Below, one piece after another: positions 1 to 11,778 of a DNA stretch of 64,000 bases; position 1 is the stretch's first letter; the number at the start of each line of letters is the position of its first letter. Made by a program: the position numbers and the translations under genes. Origin of the DNA: Mallotus nudiflorus (taxonomy: Eukaryota; Streptophyta; Magnoliopsida; Malpighiales; Euphorbiaceae). A model generated the notes under the pieces. The model worked only from the letters and a program-made list of their open reading frames with translations. It was not told the DNA's origin and made no database searches. The DNA lies in the NCBI GenBank assembly GCA_947683625.1, contig CANTUR010000341.1:248001-312000 (forward strand), read 5' to 3'.

Positions 1-2148
1 ACATTTTAAATATAAATGTTTAAATAAGCATGCATATAATTTACAATATACTAAAAATAAACCAAAGATAAATCAAGAATAAACTAAAAATAAACTTAAA
101 TACTGATTGAGTTATTTATGCATATTTAATCAAAATAACATATATTTCTAAATCATGCACCCTAAAGCACATATATATAGAATAGTAACTCACACTTAGT
201 GCGCTCCTCGAGATGGGTCCGATGGGCCTGATCCACTAGGCCTCGGTCTTGGCGCAACTAAACAAACAATAAATAATTGACATCAGAATAAACCTAATAG
301 AAAATCCTAGAAACTCGATCTAGAATATTAGACACAGAATCAGAATTAGAGTTTGACCGGATATCACATTTTACGAGAATTCTACCAAAAATTCGGCAGA
401 ACCTCCCCTGTAAAACGGACATCTCTCTACTCAAACAGTAGAGCCAGCCTTGCAAAGAAATGCACTTTGAAAAACAGACACAGAAACACATCCACAACCC
501 CTCGGTCGGACTCCAAACTACAGTCTATCGATCGGGGTTCACAATTCATAGAACTATTATGAAAATACCAAAAATACCCTTATATCATAGAAATACATTT
601 TATAAGTATAAATTACATAATTAACCTTAAAGCACAGTAAAAATCGATAAAACTCATTTTATTTAGAAAAATCGTATATTATATATATAATTGAAAATAA
701 TTTATGAAAAATAGTTTTAATTAGTTAAAAATACTAAATATTTTGTAGAAATCATTTTTATACCTTAAATAACTATTAAAACGAATTTAATTACATTTTT
801 AGTCAATTTAGGATAAAATTACCAAAATACCCCTATATATATATATACTAAAATTACTCCAAAAATTCACTAAAAATAATATAATTGCACAAAATTAATT
901 TTCTCAACATATTTATCAATAATATCAATAATTAAACTCAATTAACTAATTAATTTCAATTAAAAACACAATTAACCTAATTTTCCAAAATTACATAAAC
1001 CTAAATAAATTCAAAATAAATACATATAAATTCATAAAAATTCCAAATAAATTTATATAATTCATTTTAACACCTATATTTATCATAAAACACAATTTCA
1101 TAATTTAATTAATTAATTTTCAAAAATTAGAAAATAATATTAAAATATTCAAAAATACCCAAAAATCAAAATAATCTCCAAAAATTCCAAAAAAATTCAC
1201 ACTTGTAGATTAAGCTAAGGGAAACAACATTTGTGAAGGAATTTTTCATGAATCAATCAATTAAAAGTTCAAGAAAATCAAGAACCCTAAAATGGCCGAA
1301 TTACCAAAATTGAAACCTAAGCAAATCTAGACCATTTTAAGTGAAAAAAAGCTTGGAATCACAATCACTGGAGCTCAAGGAGAAGAAAGAGACTGGCGGT
1401 GTCAAAAACAGTGGCCGGAATCACGTCGATCGACGTTAGCTTCCACTTTTGGGCTTTCCGGCCAAAAACGGGCTTCCCGACGCCGAAAACAGCTGTAGCA
1501 GGCGGCGGGGAAGGCTGGGGAAGGAGGTGGCACGCTGGGAGGCACACCGATGGTGAGGAAATGGGATGGCAGACGGTGGTTGGTGATCGGGCGTGCGTCG
1601 GGGAAGGAGAAGAAGAAGTTGGGGCAAAATGGTAATTTGGCTATAAATTTTGATTTTGACAATATAATATGTATATATATATATATATATACTTTACACT
1701 ATATATTAAAATAATATAAAATCACACACATTAAATATACACCACACACATATAATTTAATATTTTAAAATTTAATACACTTAAAAATAATTAAATAATA
1801 TTAAAATTAATTAATAAATAATAAAATATTATGGTAATTAATTAAATCCTAATTAAATAAATAAATACACATATATACGTTATTTAGTACTTCAGAAATA
1901 TATATGAGTTGATGCAAGTCCAGAAATCTATTTAATATAATTAATAGTAAATTATTTACGTGAAAATTTCCCTGAAAATAGTATTCTCGGGAAAATTTTA
2001 TGTAAAACACTTAAAATAATATACAATAATTAAAATAAGTTTTAAATACATATCAATTCGTAAAAAGATCATAATTATAGAAAAAATTATTAACACTGCA
2101 TATCCCGATGCAGTATTAAAATATTTTAAAAAAATACGGGATATTACA
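1..2148 (-). mobile_element. E0: long solo LTR, left end outside window
   Basis: This is the first of six copies of a repeat (E family) whose ends, read on the minus strand, are TGTAATATCCCG... and ...GTCATGACA. Only the TGTAATATC end is present here (ending at 2148); position 1 aligns with about 41519 inside copy E4, so roughly 1.1 kb lies beyond the window. It includes the family's AT-rich body and a GC-richer block (about 1345-1635) that opens short reading frames in several phases. The frames are not kept between copies, so I do not call a gene. No gag or pol is present. Seen: alignment to the other copies. Inferred: solo LTR of a Ty3/gypsy element. Confidence 0.7.
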
Positions 2149-3308
2149 CTGGTGAACCATGAGTTCAGAGAATACCGTGGTCACCAACACTTAGGTGCAC
2201 AATCAAAACCGCCACTACACTTATTTATCCACCACCGGAAATATCTCTTCCACTAAATCACAACCCTTTCACGACTATTTTATCCATAACAACTGAAAAT
2301 ATTTCCAACAATATTCATGTTATATGTATCTAAAATTGCTAATGTTAAAAATTATACACCATAATTTGTCATAAAAAATCACATGTTAAAAATTATAAAA
2401 GTGTTGAATTGTAATATATATTCTTTTATATTTGTCTCTAAAGAATATCTAGTTTGATATGTATTGTGTCTTGAGTCAAGTCATTTTGAATCAAATTAGC
2501 TATATTTATATTTGTAAATATTTTTAAAATTTTTTTTAAAAATAACCTATTTGACTATATTTCTTTCTTTTATGGTATTATCTATTCCATTTTTTTAAAA
2601 GTGATTTTTACATTTTCTTTTTCGACTATCATTTTTTAGTTTGTAAACTCATTCCATAGAATGACAGTTGTAACAACAGCATGCCCTCTATTACTCTTTT
2701 ATCCATGTGCGGCTATTTGTATTGTATCTCTACTACCTAATACCACCAATGCATGTTTTTTTTCGTGTTACCTAGCTACATGCACGTCACGTAATTCATG
2801 AAATTTCCCCTTTTTTTTTTAAGAGACTACCCTTGACGAAAATGAACTGACGAAGTTTACCATTTTAATTATCCTGTTAACCCCGATTTATTTTTTTAAA
2901 TAAAAATTAAACTGAATTTAAATTTCATTTTTTAATTACATTATATTTGATTATTATATTAAAAACTCATTATAGAGTAAAAAAAAAATGATAGTTATAT
3001 TATTGAAATTAAATGTCAAACAAAATTAGCAATTTCAAGAATTTTGTTGCTTTAGGGTTGCCTAGGTCTAATAAATATATGGATTGCAGGTGTTTGCATA
3101 TGGTGTAATTAAAAGGATAAAATAAAGTGTAAATTCCACACAATGATGAGATCATGATTTTCATAATGGCCGCATCGGAGTTAAACTTTTACCGATTCAC
3201 CTCCACTTCATTGTGATTGGCATCATCATTTTTACATGCATATATCGATTTTTTTTGTTTATTTATAAACATATATAATAATATGTGTACATTATATTAA
3301 TTATGCAT

Positions 3309-3312
<4 letters not shown>

Positions 3313-3369
<57 letters not shown>
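3313..3369. repeat. (TA)n microsatellite
   Basis: An uninterrupted run of about 28 TA units. It creates a spurious plus-strand frame rich in Tyr-Ile. Confidence 0.95.
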
Positions 3370-3372
<3 letters not shown>

Positions 3373-3455
3373 GTTCGTTGTTATTTATTGTCCTTCAATT
3401 GTTGTTTTTGTTATTTCTTATTTTTTATATTGTTGTTTTCCGATTGTTACTTTTG

Positions 3456-3690
3456 TTGCTTATATTTTTCAGTATTATTTTTTTTATTATTTATATTTTT
3501 CAGTGTTGCTACTTTTTATTTTTAGTGTTGTTGTTTTTGTTACTTGTTGTTGCTTTTTTTTATTACTTCTATTTTTCAGCGTTATTTTATTTATATTTTT
3601 CAACGTTGTGTCTTTTTTTTAGTGTTGTTATTTTTTTATTTTTTAGTGTTGTTGTTTGTTGTTACTTTTTTCTTTTCAGTGCTCTTTTGT
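3456..3690 (+). repeat. T-rich degenerate minisatellite
   Basis: The motif TTTTTCAGTGTTGTT and close variants recur at irregular spacing about seven times, for example near 3465, 3500, 3525, 3576, 3597, 3620 and 3643. The strand is almost free of A outside the motif. The pattern is a decayed tandem repeat adjoining the TA microsatellite. Confidence 0.6.
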
Positions 3691-4814
3691 TCTTTTTATT
3701 GCTTTTTGATTTTTTTTATGTTATAAATACATCATAAATATCGTAAACATGTTACATATTGATGATCAATAAATTTTAAAAAAAATTTTAAAAAAATTTC
3801 TAAAAATTTATGTTTATTCAAAAATAATCTTTAATATATTTTAATTGAGTTTGGTAGGCTTTAATATGTCTTGGTCAAACTTAACCAGTTTTAATCAACT
3901 CTCTTTATAATATCATGTGAGTGTATATAAAAAAAAATAATTGTGTAGGCGGCGAGGTTTAGCGCGTGCCTAAGTGTTTGGCGACCATGACACTGTGTGG
4001 GCTCGAGACCCACTAGAAAATACGATATAGGTCATGGGCCTATTCGGAGATGGAGTCGCCACTTGGATAAAAGCCAGGACATACTGTACAGCAACTGGAT
4101 TCCACGGAGGTTCCCAGAAGCCGTAATCAGAGATCGGGTTTGAAAATTGGGTATGAGCGTTTGAATGCTCACCCAACCTTGCGGTTGGCCTTCGTTTGTG
4201 TTTTGTGTTTTATTATCATTTAATTATTTAATTATTTCCTCATTTACCACATGTGATGAAATTGCCTTCGGATAATTGCCAGATTTTATAATTAAAGCCG
4301 AGTTTGCACATTAGTCCAATTTCATGCCTTTAGGTCCCAACATTCAAAAAACATAATAAATAAAATAAATAATAATTTACAACCATACATTCAAAATTAA
4401 AAAGGAAAGGAATTAAAGATTACAACGCTTTTTAGCTAAATAAACTAATAATATATAGAAAATAAACCAAACATATACCAAAAATAAACTATTAAAATAA
4501 CATAAAAGCGGTAATATGGAAGAGGTAACTAGCAAAAGTGACTACTTGATGACAAAAATTATCAAGTAATTCCTGCAAATAACACACGGTTAGCCCTTCC
4601 TTTCACAAAAAAATGAAATCACATGTAACGATATTTACAAAGAGGTTCTATAAAGAGGCTGTCACATTATAAATTAAAGAAAGTATCAAACAATCAAGGT
4701 AATCACCATCATGGAATCATACAGGCATATTTAAGGTCAAAAGGGGACATGTTAAAGCAAACGTCACAACAAACAAACAGTAAAATGAAGTAGGAAACAG
4801 GTTAACCCTACCAA

Positions 4815-4985
4815 TGATGTGGTCGCCTCATTGAGATGAGGCGATGCCTCATCAACAGGGCTTTTATAGATCCGAGAAAAAAATAGGTAACATACACACA
4901 AAGGATAGGCTCCCTAAGGGCCTATCAATGGGGCGATCGCCTCATTGATGAGGCGATCATCCCATTGCGATGAGGTGACGCCTGA
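4815..4985. repeat. GAGGCGAT palindrome cluster 1 in S
   Basis: CpG-rich inverted motifs built from CGCCTCAT and ATGAGGCG recur here. The best is an 11-bp perfect inverted repeat, GATCGCCTCAT (4935-4945) and ATGAGGCGATC (4948-4958), separated by two bases. Confidence 0.75.
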
Positions 4986-5635
4986 CCACCAGGCCGGCTT
5001 TGACTCTCAAGACGTGCAGACTTCTACTCTAAGTAACCAAAACATATATATATACACACTCTACACCCATCATACTGCGACTACATGCAAAGGTATTCAA
5101 AGACCTAACAATAAAGTGAGATATCAAGCTAAACCCATTGGAGATAAACCTAAAATATGCTAAAGACTCAGTTACACACAAGAAAGAACATACAAAATGA
5201 TGAACATGTCAAGTTTAAAGTGCAGATTTTATACCAAAATGAGAGGCCCTCAGAGCTGCTTTGATTGAGATCCTTGTTAGGGTGTGGTATCTCTCCTTGA
5301 CATAAGTTTCTTCCTTCTTCTCTTATGGGAAAAAGTGAACCTCCTCTCTTCAACCTTCTTCCCCTTTTTCAGGACGTTTTCTTTTCTTCTTTTCTTTTTT
5401 CCCTTTTTTTTTCCAGATCCTTTTTTCTTTTTCAGAGCTCTCCCTCCTTTCTCTCCAACTTCTTTTTTTCTTTTTATCCCTTAGCTTCCCATGTCCCTAA
5501 GCCTCCTATCTCATCATGAGCAATCCTAGCCTTTTTTTCTTCCCCAAAAGTCTTTTCCTCATGCAAGAAAAAAGTCTGGAGAGTGGGGCCCACTCTACTT
5601 GATTGTCATAATTGCAGCTGCAAGTGGGCTGCCAT

Positions 5636-5712
5636 AGGGGCGACGCCTCATTAGTGAGGCAATCGCCTTTGTGATGAGGTGATCGCCTCATTACACTGAG
5701 GCGATGCTCTTT
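5636..5712. repeat. GAGGCGAT palindrome cluster 2 in S
   Basis: A second cluster of the same motifs (GACGCCTCATTAGTGAGGC, GATGAGGTGATCGCCTCAT, TGAGGCGATGC) lies about 650 bp from the first in the same LTR. The C-to-T differences are what decay of methylated CpG would leave. Confidence 0.7.
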
Positions 5713-5944
5713 TATCCTGGACCTACGCTTGACCAGCGGCTTGGGCCAAATTTGGGTAGTTGGGCTCAGTTTTGGGTTTTTAGGGCTTCTGGGTTTTCAA
5801 GTCCACTTCCCACTTAGAGATTCAGGTTTCATTCTCATGTCCAAGTATCACATTCTCATCAATAGGCTTGACAACGGGTTGGTTAAATCGAGCACCCTTA
5901 ATTCGTCTCTTAACACGGGCTGACCGTACCGGGTGTCTACAAAT

Positions 5945-6346
5945 TGATAACTTACTTTTGAAATCTCTGAGTCTGAGCCCTATAAGGAATCAACAAAGAG
6001 GTAAAGTAAAAGATGGGAAAGATCCCCACAAATCCTCTGATGCTTAAGTCAGAGAATGTAGAAAGAGAGTTTAGAGAGATAAGGAGATCAATGAATAAGA
6101 GAGAATAAAATGAATGACAATGAAGGATATTGGGTCTTATTTATAAGGATAGTGATGCTCAAACCTGAGAGGAATATGATTCCTCTTTGATGTAAGTCTT
6201 ATGCCTATTTGGAGAGTGTTTCTTCATGTTCGAGATTTTTCTTAATTAGAAATATTTCTCCTATATAATTTGGACATTCTTCATCTGTAAGTAACCTCTG
6301 TAAAGAAAAATAAACCCTAAAATTTGAATATATATATGGGGTATTA
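5945..6346 (-). repeat. B 3' LTR
   Basis: A short LTR of about 400 bp, homologous along its length to 57992-58376 and more weakly to C's LTR at 59808-60197. The left terminus is TGATAAC. The right terminus is GTATTA, where C has GTATCA, so the original ends formed TGATA...TATCA. Solo LTR S is inserted at its left terminus. Confidence 0.75.
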
Positions 6347-6360
6347 AGAGTCCCCTTTGA
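6347..6360 (-). other. B polypurine tract
   Basis: Minus-strand reading is TCAAAGGGGACTCT directly before the 3' LTR; C has GGGGGACTCT at the same place. It would prime plus-strand DNA synthesis. Confidence 0.6.
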
Positions 6361-6690
6361 AAGTATGTTTGGATATTTATGTCCAATATATCCTGATATG
6401 ATATACGCATGGTGATGAATAACTCAAAATAGTGATTCTTCTGCTGGAAGAGAGCACACGTGCATAATTGCATCTAATGTAGAAAGGTCATATGAGGTGA
6501 CTAACCTTAATCATAAAGTATGATGGTGATGATGCTTGGTACTGAGTCTTGACATTACTGTGTCTAAATATAAAAACACGAAAATGCCAGCTGGACTTGT
6601 AGATATTTGGCATTTATATAACGTTCTGAGGGATAAACCTATTAGCATTATAGGATTGACTTGACGGGACTAGCCATCGCTAGAGTTTTG

Positions 6691-7150
6691 GATACTCAGT
6701 GCTATAGAAACTTTCTGAGTCTTTTAAACCTTAGTATTATAGAAATGATCTGAAGGTGCCAGCAACAATCACTGGACTTAAATGCTCAGTGTTATAAAAA
6801 TGTAGCCCTAGTGCCGAACCTTAATACTATCAAAGCGACCTGAGGGTGCCAGCTTTAGTCACTAGACTTGGATGATCAATGTCATAGAAATATAGCCCGA
6901 GTGCTAAATCTCAGTATTATTAAAGCAACCTGAGGGTACCAACTTCAGTCATTGGTTTTAGATGCTCAGTGTAATAAAAATACGGCCTAAATGTTAACCC
7001 TCAGTACTATAAAAGCTATATGATAGTGCCAGCTTCAGTTAGTGGATTTAGATACTCGGTGTCATAGAAATGTGGTTCGAGTGCCGAACCTTAGTACTAT
7101 CAAAGTGACTTAAGGGAGTCAATTTTAATCATTGGACTTAGATGCTCAGT
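6691..7150. repeat. 90-bp-period tandem array in B 3' region
   Basis: Five units follow a period of exactly 90 bp. The landmark CTCAGT or its variant begins at 6695, 6785, 6875, 6965, 7055 and 7145. Units share the order CTCAGTGTCATAGAAATGTG, a GAGTGCCGAACC-like segment, AGTACTATCAAAG and GGTGCCAGCTTCAGTCA, with many point differences. C holds a single related unit near 61400-61510. Tandem arrays between pol and the 3' LTR are reported for Tat-lineage elements. Confidence 0.9.
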
Positions 7151-7606
7151 ACTATCCGAGTTTGAAAAATGTGGATAGTTAGCAATGAGATAAATGGAAC
7201 TTTTTTATTACCACGTGTTTTGATATTTCTTTTGAATTTTAAATTTTTTAATTGTCACGCCTATTCGTGTGTCAGAGGATAAGACGTTTTAGTTGCCATA
7301 ATGATAACTGCTCGATTAGTGAGCTTTTTTTTCTCGGAATACCTTTGATTTTGTATGAGAGAGATGTAAGTAACCATAAGGACAGTAGTGGTCATTCTAT
7401 AACCTTTCGTTTATCTTTAAATAAGCTAATTCTTTTGCTAGCCTCACTTTTGCTTCTCTACTGTATTTTTCTTACTAGTTTTGCTTTCAAATGTTTTCTG
7501 CTTTTGCTTCTTTTACATTTTCTGCAGACCTGCTTTCTTCTTTATTCTTTCAAGTGAAGTCTCTTCCCCTTTTTATTTTTTCCTTTATTTATGCTTAATA
7601 GGATTC

Positions 7607-8578
7607 ATGGCTCCATGAGAGTAAGTAAAATCTGATCTATTTGAATTCAAAGTGGATAATGATATGCTAGTATGGTATAGGAGGAGGTATGGCATTCCCG
7701 ATAATATGTGCTTCATACTATATAAAGAAATTTTAGGGCTAAGGAGTATTTTTTAGACATGGTGAGGATGGTAGTTTATACTGACTAGTTAGAGGGAGGT
7801 TTAAGATTCCCATGGATCCTTTTGTGAAGAATTTTTTGAATAGGTTTAATATAGCACTTGCACAACTATAACCCAATAGCTATAGGATTTTAATAGGATA
7901 TTTAGAGCTTATGCATAGAGAATTCAAGGAACCATATTTGAATATGTTTCAAAATATGTATAATTTGAATAAGAAGAAAAGGGAGTTAACATTTTCACTG
8001 TCAGTTGTACCCCATCAGAGTATTTTTTAAACTTCTGGACTTACAGAAGTCCTGGAGGCATAGATTAATTTTGATTCAATATCCTTCAAACTTCATTGAT
8101 ATTTGGTGCCTATAGGTTGATGAACGTTAAAAGGTACTGTGCCCCCTATAACTGCCTAAAGAGGACATAGATCTAGCATCCCAACTTCATCTTAAAAGCA
8201 TAATTTAGTGAGATCTACTAAAGATCTTTCTTGGAGATATATCTAGAGAGTTTATCCTGAAGATGAAATTATTGATGGTAAGTAATTAATCTTCTGAAGG
8301 TATATTCTAACTCTTATATTTTTATTTATAGATGGTTGACTTTTTTGCCTTTACAGACAAGATATAACTTTTAGATAATGAGTTGGAGAACCAAGAGGAT
8401 GTGCAGATGACTCCACCTACTTAGGAACTAAGTGTTTTAGAGGTTCTAGCATATATTAGACCTAGTGACAAAGGAAAAGTTATGGTCAATCCTTTTTAAA
8501 AGGAAATATCAGAGACTCGTAAGAAGTGATCCTAGAATAAGGACTCGAATGCTGATGAGGAAGAGCTAAGTGGTGAGG
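7607..8578 (+). pseudogene. B antisense gene, 5' part (putative gypsy-type transposon family)
   Basis: This runs opposite to B's gag-pol. It aligns with 62049-63000 of C, where the reading frame is better kept. The start ATG at 7607 (ATGGCTCCATGAGAG) matches C's ATGGCCCCAAAGGAA. The segment around 7795-8080 encodes a decayed 'fPlDPFvkeFLnr...qL...sYRil' motif. This is the signature of the Pfam family named 'putative gypsy type transposon' (Transposase_28). Stops and frameshifts are frequent, so it is not functional. The gene is cut by element A at 8578; the remainder is at 33176-34135. Why Tat elements carry such genes antisense is unknown; a regulatory or accessory role is only a guess. Confidence 0.6.
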
Positions 8579-10707
8579 TGTAGATGGCGGGGTTTAGCGC
8601 GCGTCTAAGATTTTAACAACCGCGACACTGTTTAGGCTCAGGGCCTTAGAGAACACACTAACCACTGTCACAAAGACATGGTGTGGAGATGAGGAGTCAC
8701 CACCCAGGGTAATAATTGGGACAATTTGATTGGTGGTACTTGATTCTCTAAAAGAAAATTAGCACTACAACCAGGAGATTCTGGATACGGAACACTAACT
8801 TCTCTTAGTCTCGTGTTCATTTAGAATAATTTTATAAATGATTATTTCATCCTCTAATTGCATGCAATTTTATTAAACCCTAATTAACTTCCATCTACCC
8901 AAAAAGGCAACAAGTCAATAAAATTACAAGTAAAAATGCACTTAAGATCACATTGTCCCTAATTCTAAACTATGTTCATTTTATTAAAAAGTTATCTAAA
9001 TCTACATTTTATTTACAAGTGAAATAGAATAAAAGTGGGCCTACATTTTATTAATTAATAAGCCTAAACCTATTTTTTAGTCTTTCTAAGATATGCGCTT
9101 AAGTTTATTCAATTTTAAAGAAAAATTAAATTAGTGGGCCTAAGTCTAACTTGATTTTATTTTAAGTTAAGTGTGGACCTAGGTCTATTTATTTTAAAAG
9201 AAATACAATTAAGTGGGCTGAGCTAAGTCTAAACTAGTTTTAATTAACTAAGTGGGCCTAAAATCTAATTAACCTAATGGGCCTAAATTGATTTTAATTA
9301 TATAAAAAAAAACCTAAATCATTTTTTTAAGCCTATTTATTAAGCAGGTTAGACGTAAACATGGGCTTGGGGCCCAAAAGGATAAAAACATAAAAAACAA
9401 TACCAAAATAAATAAAACATTAAAAAATGGATCAAATAAACATTACAGTGATTTTTTTAAAAAAATCCTAAATTAATTACATGAAAACCCTAATTTAAGC
9501 TACTGCCACCATTAATTTTAATTGATTTTTACGCAATTGAACCTAATTACTAATCGATTTTAAAGTACAGAAAATTAAATTTTTTACTATTCCCACTACT
9601 GGGGCTATTACAAACTACGTACAAAATTAAAATTAAATAATTATACACCCAGAAATTAAAATAACTACACAGAACACCGAAAATGAAAAAAATAATAAAT
9701 AAAAAAATCCTAAATCCTACTGAGAAGTAACATAGATTCTTCTATGGTATTTTATGGAACTTTTGCTCAATTTAAATATAGGCAGTATCGTCCTTAATCC
9801 ACATGCACATAACAAAAAAAAAAAACAAGTAATCAAATTAGTAGTGAAATTAAACAATCAAAAAGAGAATAACAGAATAAAAAATCACAAAAGAAAAAAA
9901 TAGAAAGAATAAAAATGACATAGAAAAAAAAACACTGATGATTTAAATGTTGTGCAAATGCCTCTTTTTGGCCCCTCAGGTTAAATTGAATTGTTTGTTG
10001 ATTCTGGACTAGGATTTGATTGCTTTTAAATACACTGGCAGTATCCAAAATTGGGGTTTCTTTTGGAAGACCAGGGTGTGTGCGAGGTATTCTTCCCGTC
10101 TAAATTTTAGGGTTTCTATATTTTTTTTTCTCTGTGTAAAAACTCTCAAAAAAAAAATCATTTGCCAAAAAATCCTCTCCCCTACACACGCATGCAGACT
10201 CTGCTTTTAAATGTAGAGTCTGCGTATACTAACTTCCTTCAAAGGAGGAATAAACCTATTTGATCAGATAGCGTTTATTTTTCTTTGATTTCAAAAAAAG
10301 CCTTCTGCATTTAAACAACCTTATAAGATATTGTAAAGATAAAATTTGAATTTTTAACCAACCAAAATGTTGAAAAATCAATAAAAATACACGAAAAAAA
10401 ATCAACTTTTACAAGTCAAAATTGTGTAATGCCAACCGACATTGTGCAATTTCGGTCGGCATTATGCAATGCCGGTCGGCATTATACTAATGCCGATCGG
10501 TATTAAATGCCAACTCTTTTTTTTTACTTTTAATTATCAAAAGACCCCTAAAAATTGACTTATTTGCAATTAAACCCTAAAAAAACATTGTAATTTAGTC
10601 CTTAAAGTCCAGAAAATTGACAACTAACTTTAATTTTTGAATGAATTTCATCATAGGGGCTTACGTTACAATTGTGCACAATTGGATGCTAAAATTGGAT
10701 GCTTACA
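8579..10707 (-). repeat. A 3' LTR
   Basis: On the minus strand it starts TGTAAGCATCC (at 10707) and ends ...CCCCGCCATCTACA (at 8579). It aligns with 31002-33170 throughout. The main length differences are a short insertion around 9395-9450 and fewer units in the palindrome array near 10431-10509. Confidence 0.9.
10431..10509. repeat. 20-bp palindrome array, 4 units (A 3' LTR)
   Basis: About four units of 20-21 bp on the model GTGCAATGCCGATCGGCATT. The core AATGCCGATCGGCATT is a perfect 16-bp palindrome. The partner LTR has about nine units (32812-33000). Confidence 0.85.
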
Positions 10708-10720
10708 GTTGCCCCCCTTT
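10708..10720 (-). other. A polypurine tract
   Basis: Minus-strand AAAGGGGGGCAAC lies directly before the 3' LTR start TGTAAGC. Confidence 0.75.
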
Positions 10721-10854
10721 ATCGCTGTTTACTTGACAAATTACGACAAAGCAATAGAAGCACACAATTTTGAAAGAAAGAAATTAGGACACTCGATTGT
10801 ATCCTGAGTGATGGATTGATTCTCAAATTGTTGAGCAAGGTGTGGTGTTTGATA

Positions 10855-11250
10855 AGTCGTACTATATTTCCTGTGAAACATCTAGTGGACTTTGTGCAAA
10901 TGAGTTTCGCTATATTCCCTATAGGATGTTTAGCGATGATAAGTTGAAAACTTACTATAGTTCCTATGGAACGTCTAGCAATGATGAATTTCGTTATATT
11001 CCCTTGGGACGTTTAACGATGCACACTAAATTCCTTATGGGATGTCTAGTGTAAATGAATTAAATTTTGTTATATTCCCTGTGGGACCTCTAACGATGCA
11101 CACTATATTTCCTGTGGGAGGTCTAGTGTAATTAAATTGAATTTCATTATATTCCCTGTGGGACGTCTAATGATGCACACTATTCCCTATAGGACGTCTA
11201 GTGTAATTGAATTAAAAACTTACTACAGTTCCTGTGGAACGTCTAGTAAT
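10855..11250. repeat. Tandem array with TTCC-TGT-GGAA core in A 3' region
   Basis: A core like TATATTCCCTGTGGGACGTC, followed by TAG, recurs about ten times, near 10860, 10910, 10957, 10994, 11027, 11070, 11103, 11147, 11180 and 11223. Spacing is about 47-50 bp in the first units, then alternates about 33 and 44 bp, giving a compound unit of about 77 bp. Each core contains a short inverted repeat (TTCC/GGAA). It lies between the PPT and the antisense PMD gene. Confidence 0.8.
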
Positions 11251-11636
11251 GAGGAATTTGAAAATTTATGTCATAATTGCTATCCAGTACATAACATAAT
11301 AAAGGTTATGACTACTGTGCAACACATAACATAATAATTTGAAATTCATATCATAGCTATTGTGCAGCATATGAAACCTTTGATTGAAATCATGCATGTA
11401 AAATGCAAAAAATGAGTTCTGTAATCTTGTTCTGTATTTTGTATTTGACAGAAGATTCAGAATCATAAATTAATTATGCAGTTTTAATAATTCAATGAAT
11501 TATTAGTTTGATGAATGTCATGATTTAATTAGGAACATGTTCCTAATCAAAATGCAATTATGGACTAAATTGCAAGAAAGAAAAGATAGATAAAAAGTAA
11601 ATAAATTGGAAGGATTAAAATGGATATTCTCCCTTT

Positions 11637-11642
11637 TATATA
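11637..11642 (+). promoter_or_regulatory. TATA-like box of the antisense PMD gene
   Basis: TATATA within CCCTTTTATATATTC, about 137 bp before the ATG at 11779. The leader in between is pyrimidine-rich (CTTTCTCTTTTG, TTCTTTTCTTCTTCTTCC), as in many plant 5' UTRs. Positional inference only. Confidence 0.35.
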
Positions 11643-11778
11643 TTCTTTCTCTTTTGTCGATCACTTCACTTCTCTTCTCATTCTTTTCTTCTTCTTCCTT
11701 TTTGTTTCAATTAATCTTGATTTTTCTTTTCTTGATTTCTTCACCATCTGTTGTCCGATTTGCAATCCGTCTGATCCT

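Larger units (their letters stand above)
2149..3938. other. AT-rich flank with no recognised gene
   Basis: This stretch separates E0 from the left end of element B and may be old host sequence or unrecognisable repeat. I see no open frame with a recognisable domain, no RNA gene and no clear terminal repeats. Its only clear structures are a TA microsatellite and a T-rich degenerate repeat, listed separately. Confidence 0.5.
3944..5941 (-). mobile_element. S: solo LTR of a Tat-type Ty3/gypsy element
   Basis: On the minus strand the unit begins TGTAGACACCCGGTACGG and ends ...CCTCGCCGCCTACA. It is flanked by a perfect 5-bp duplication AATTG (3939-3943 and 5942-5946). Its last bases resemble the LTR end of element A (...CCCCGCCGTTTACA), which fixes the orientation and suggests a Tat relative. 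No internal region, PBS or PPT follows, so it is a solo LTR of 1998 bp. It holds two clusters of GAGGCGAT palindromes. It landed exactly across the terminal TG of B's left LTR. Confidence 0.8.

Noticed and set aside
1345..1662. GC-richer block with overlapping frames on both strands, repeated at 21020-21260, 42930-43170 and 45000-45260
   Set aside because: It lies at the same place in each E unit, but the frames are not conserved between copies; it is part of the repeat.
3285..3737. 150-residue plus-strand frame, apparently very hydrophobic
   Set aside because: Translation of a TA microsatellite and a T-rich repeat; the Ile/Tyr and Phe/Leu runs come from base composition.
5284..5519. Two overlapping Phe-rich plus-strand frames
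   Set aside because: Pyrimidine-rich tract inside solo LTR S; no conserved protein feature.
10431..10509. Regularly spaced palindromic repeats considered as a CRISPR-like array
   Set aside because: Units are directly adjacent with no unique spacers, and the setting is a plant LTR.
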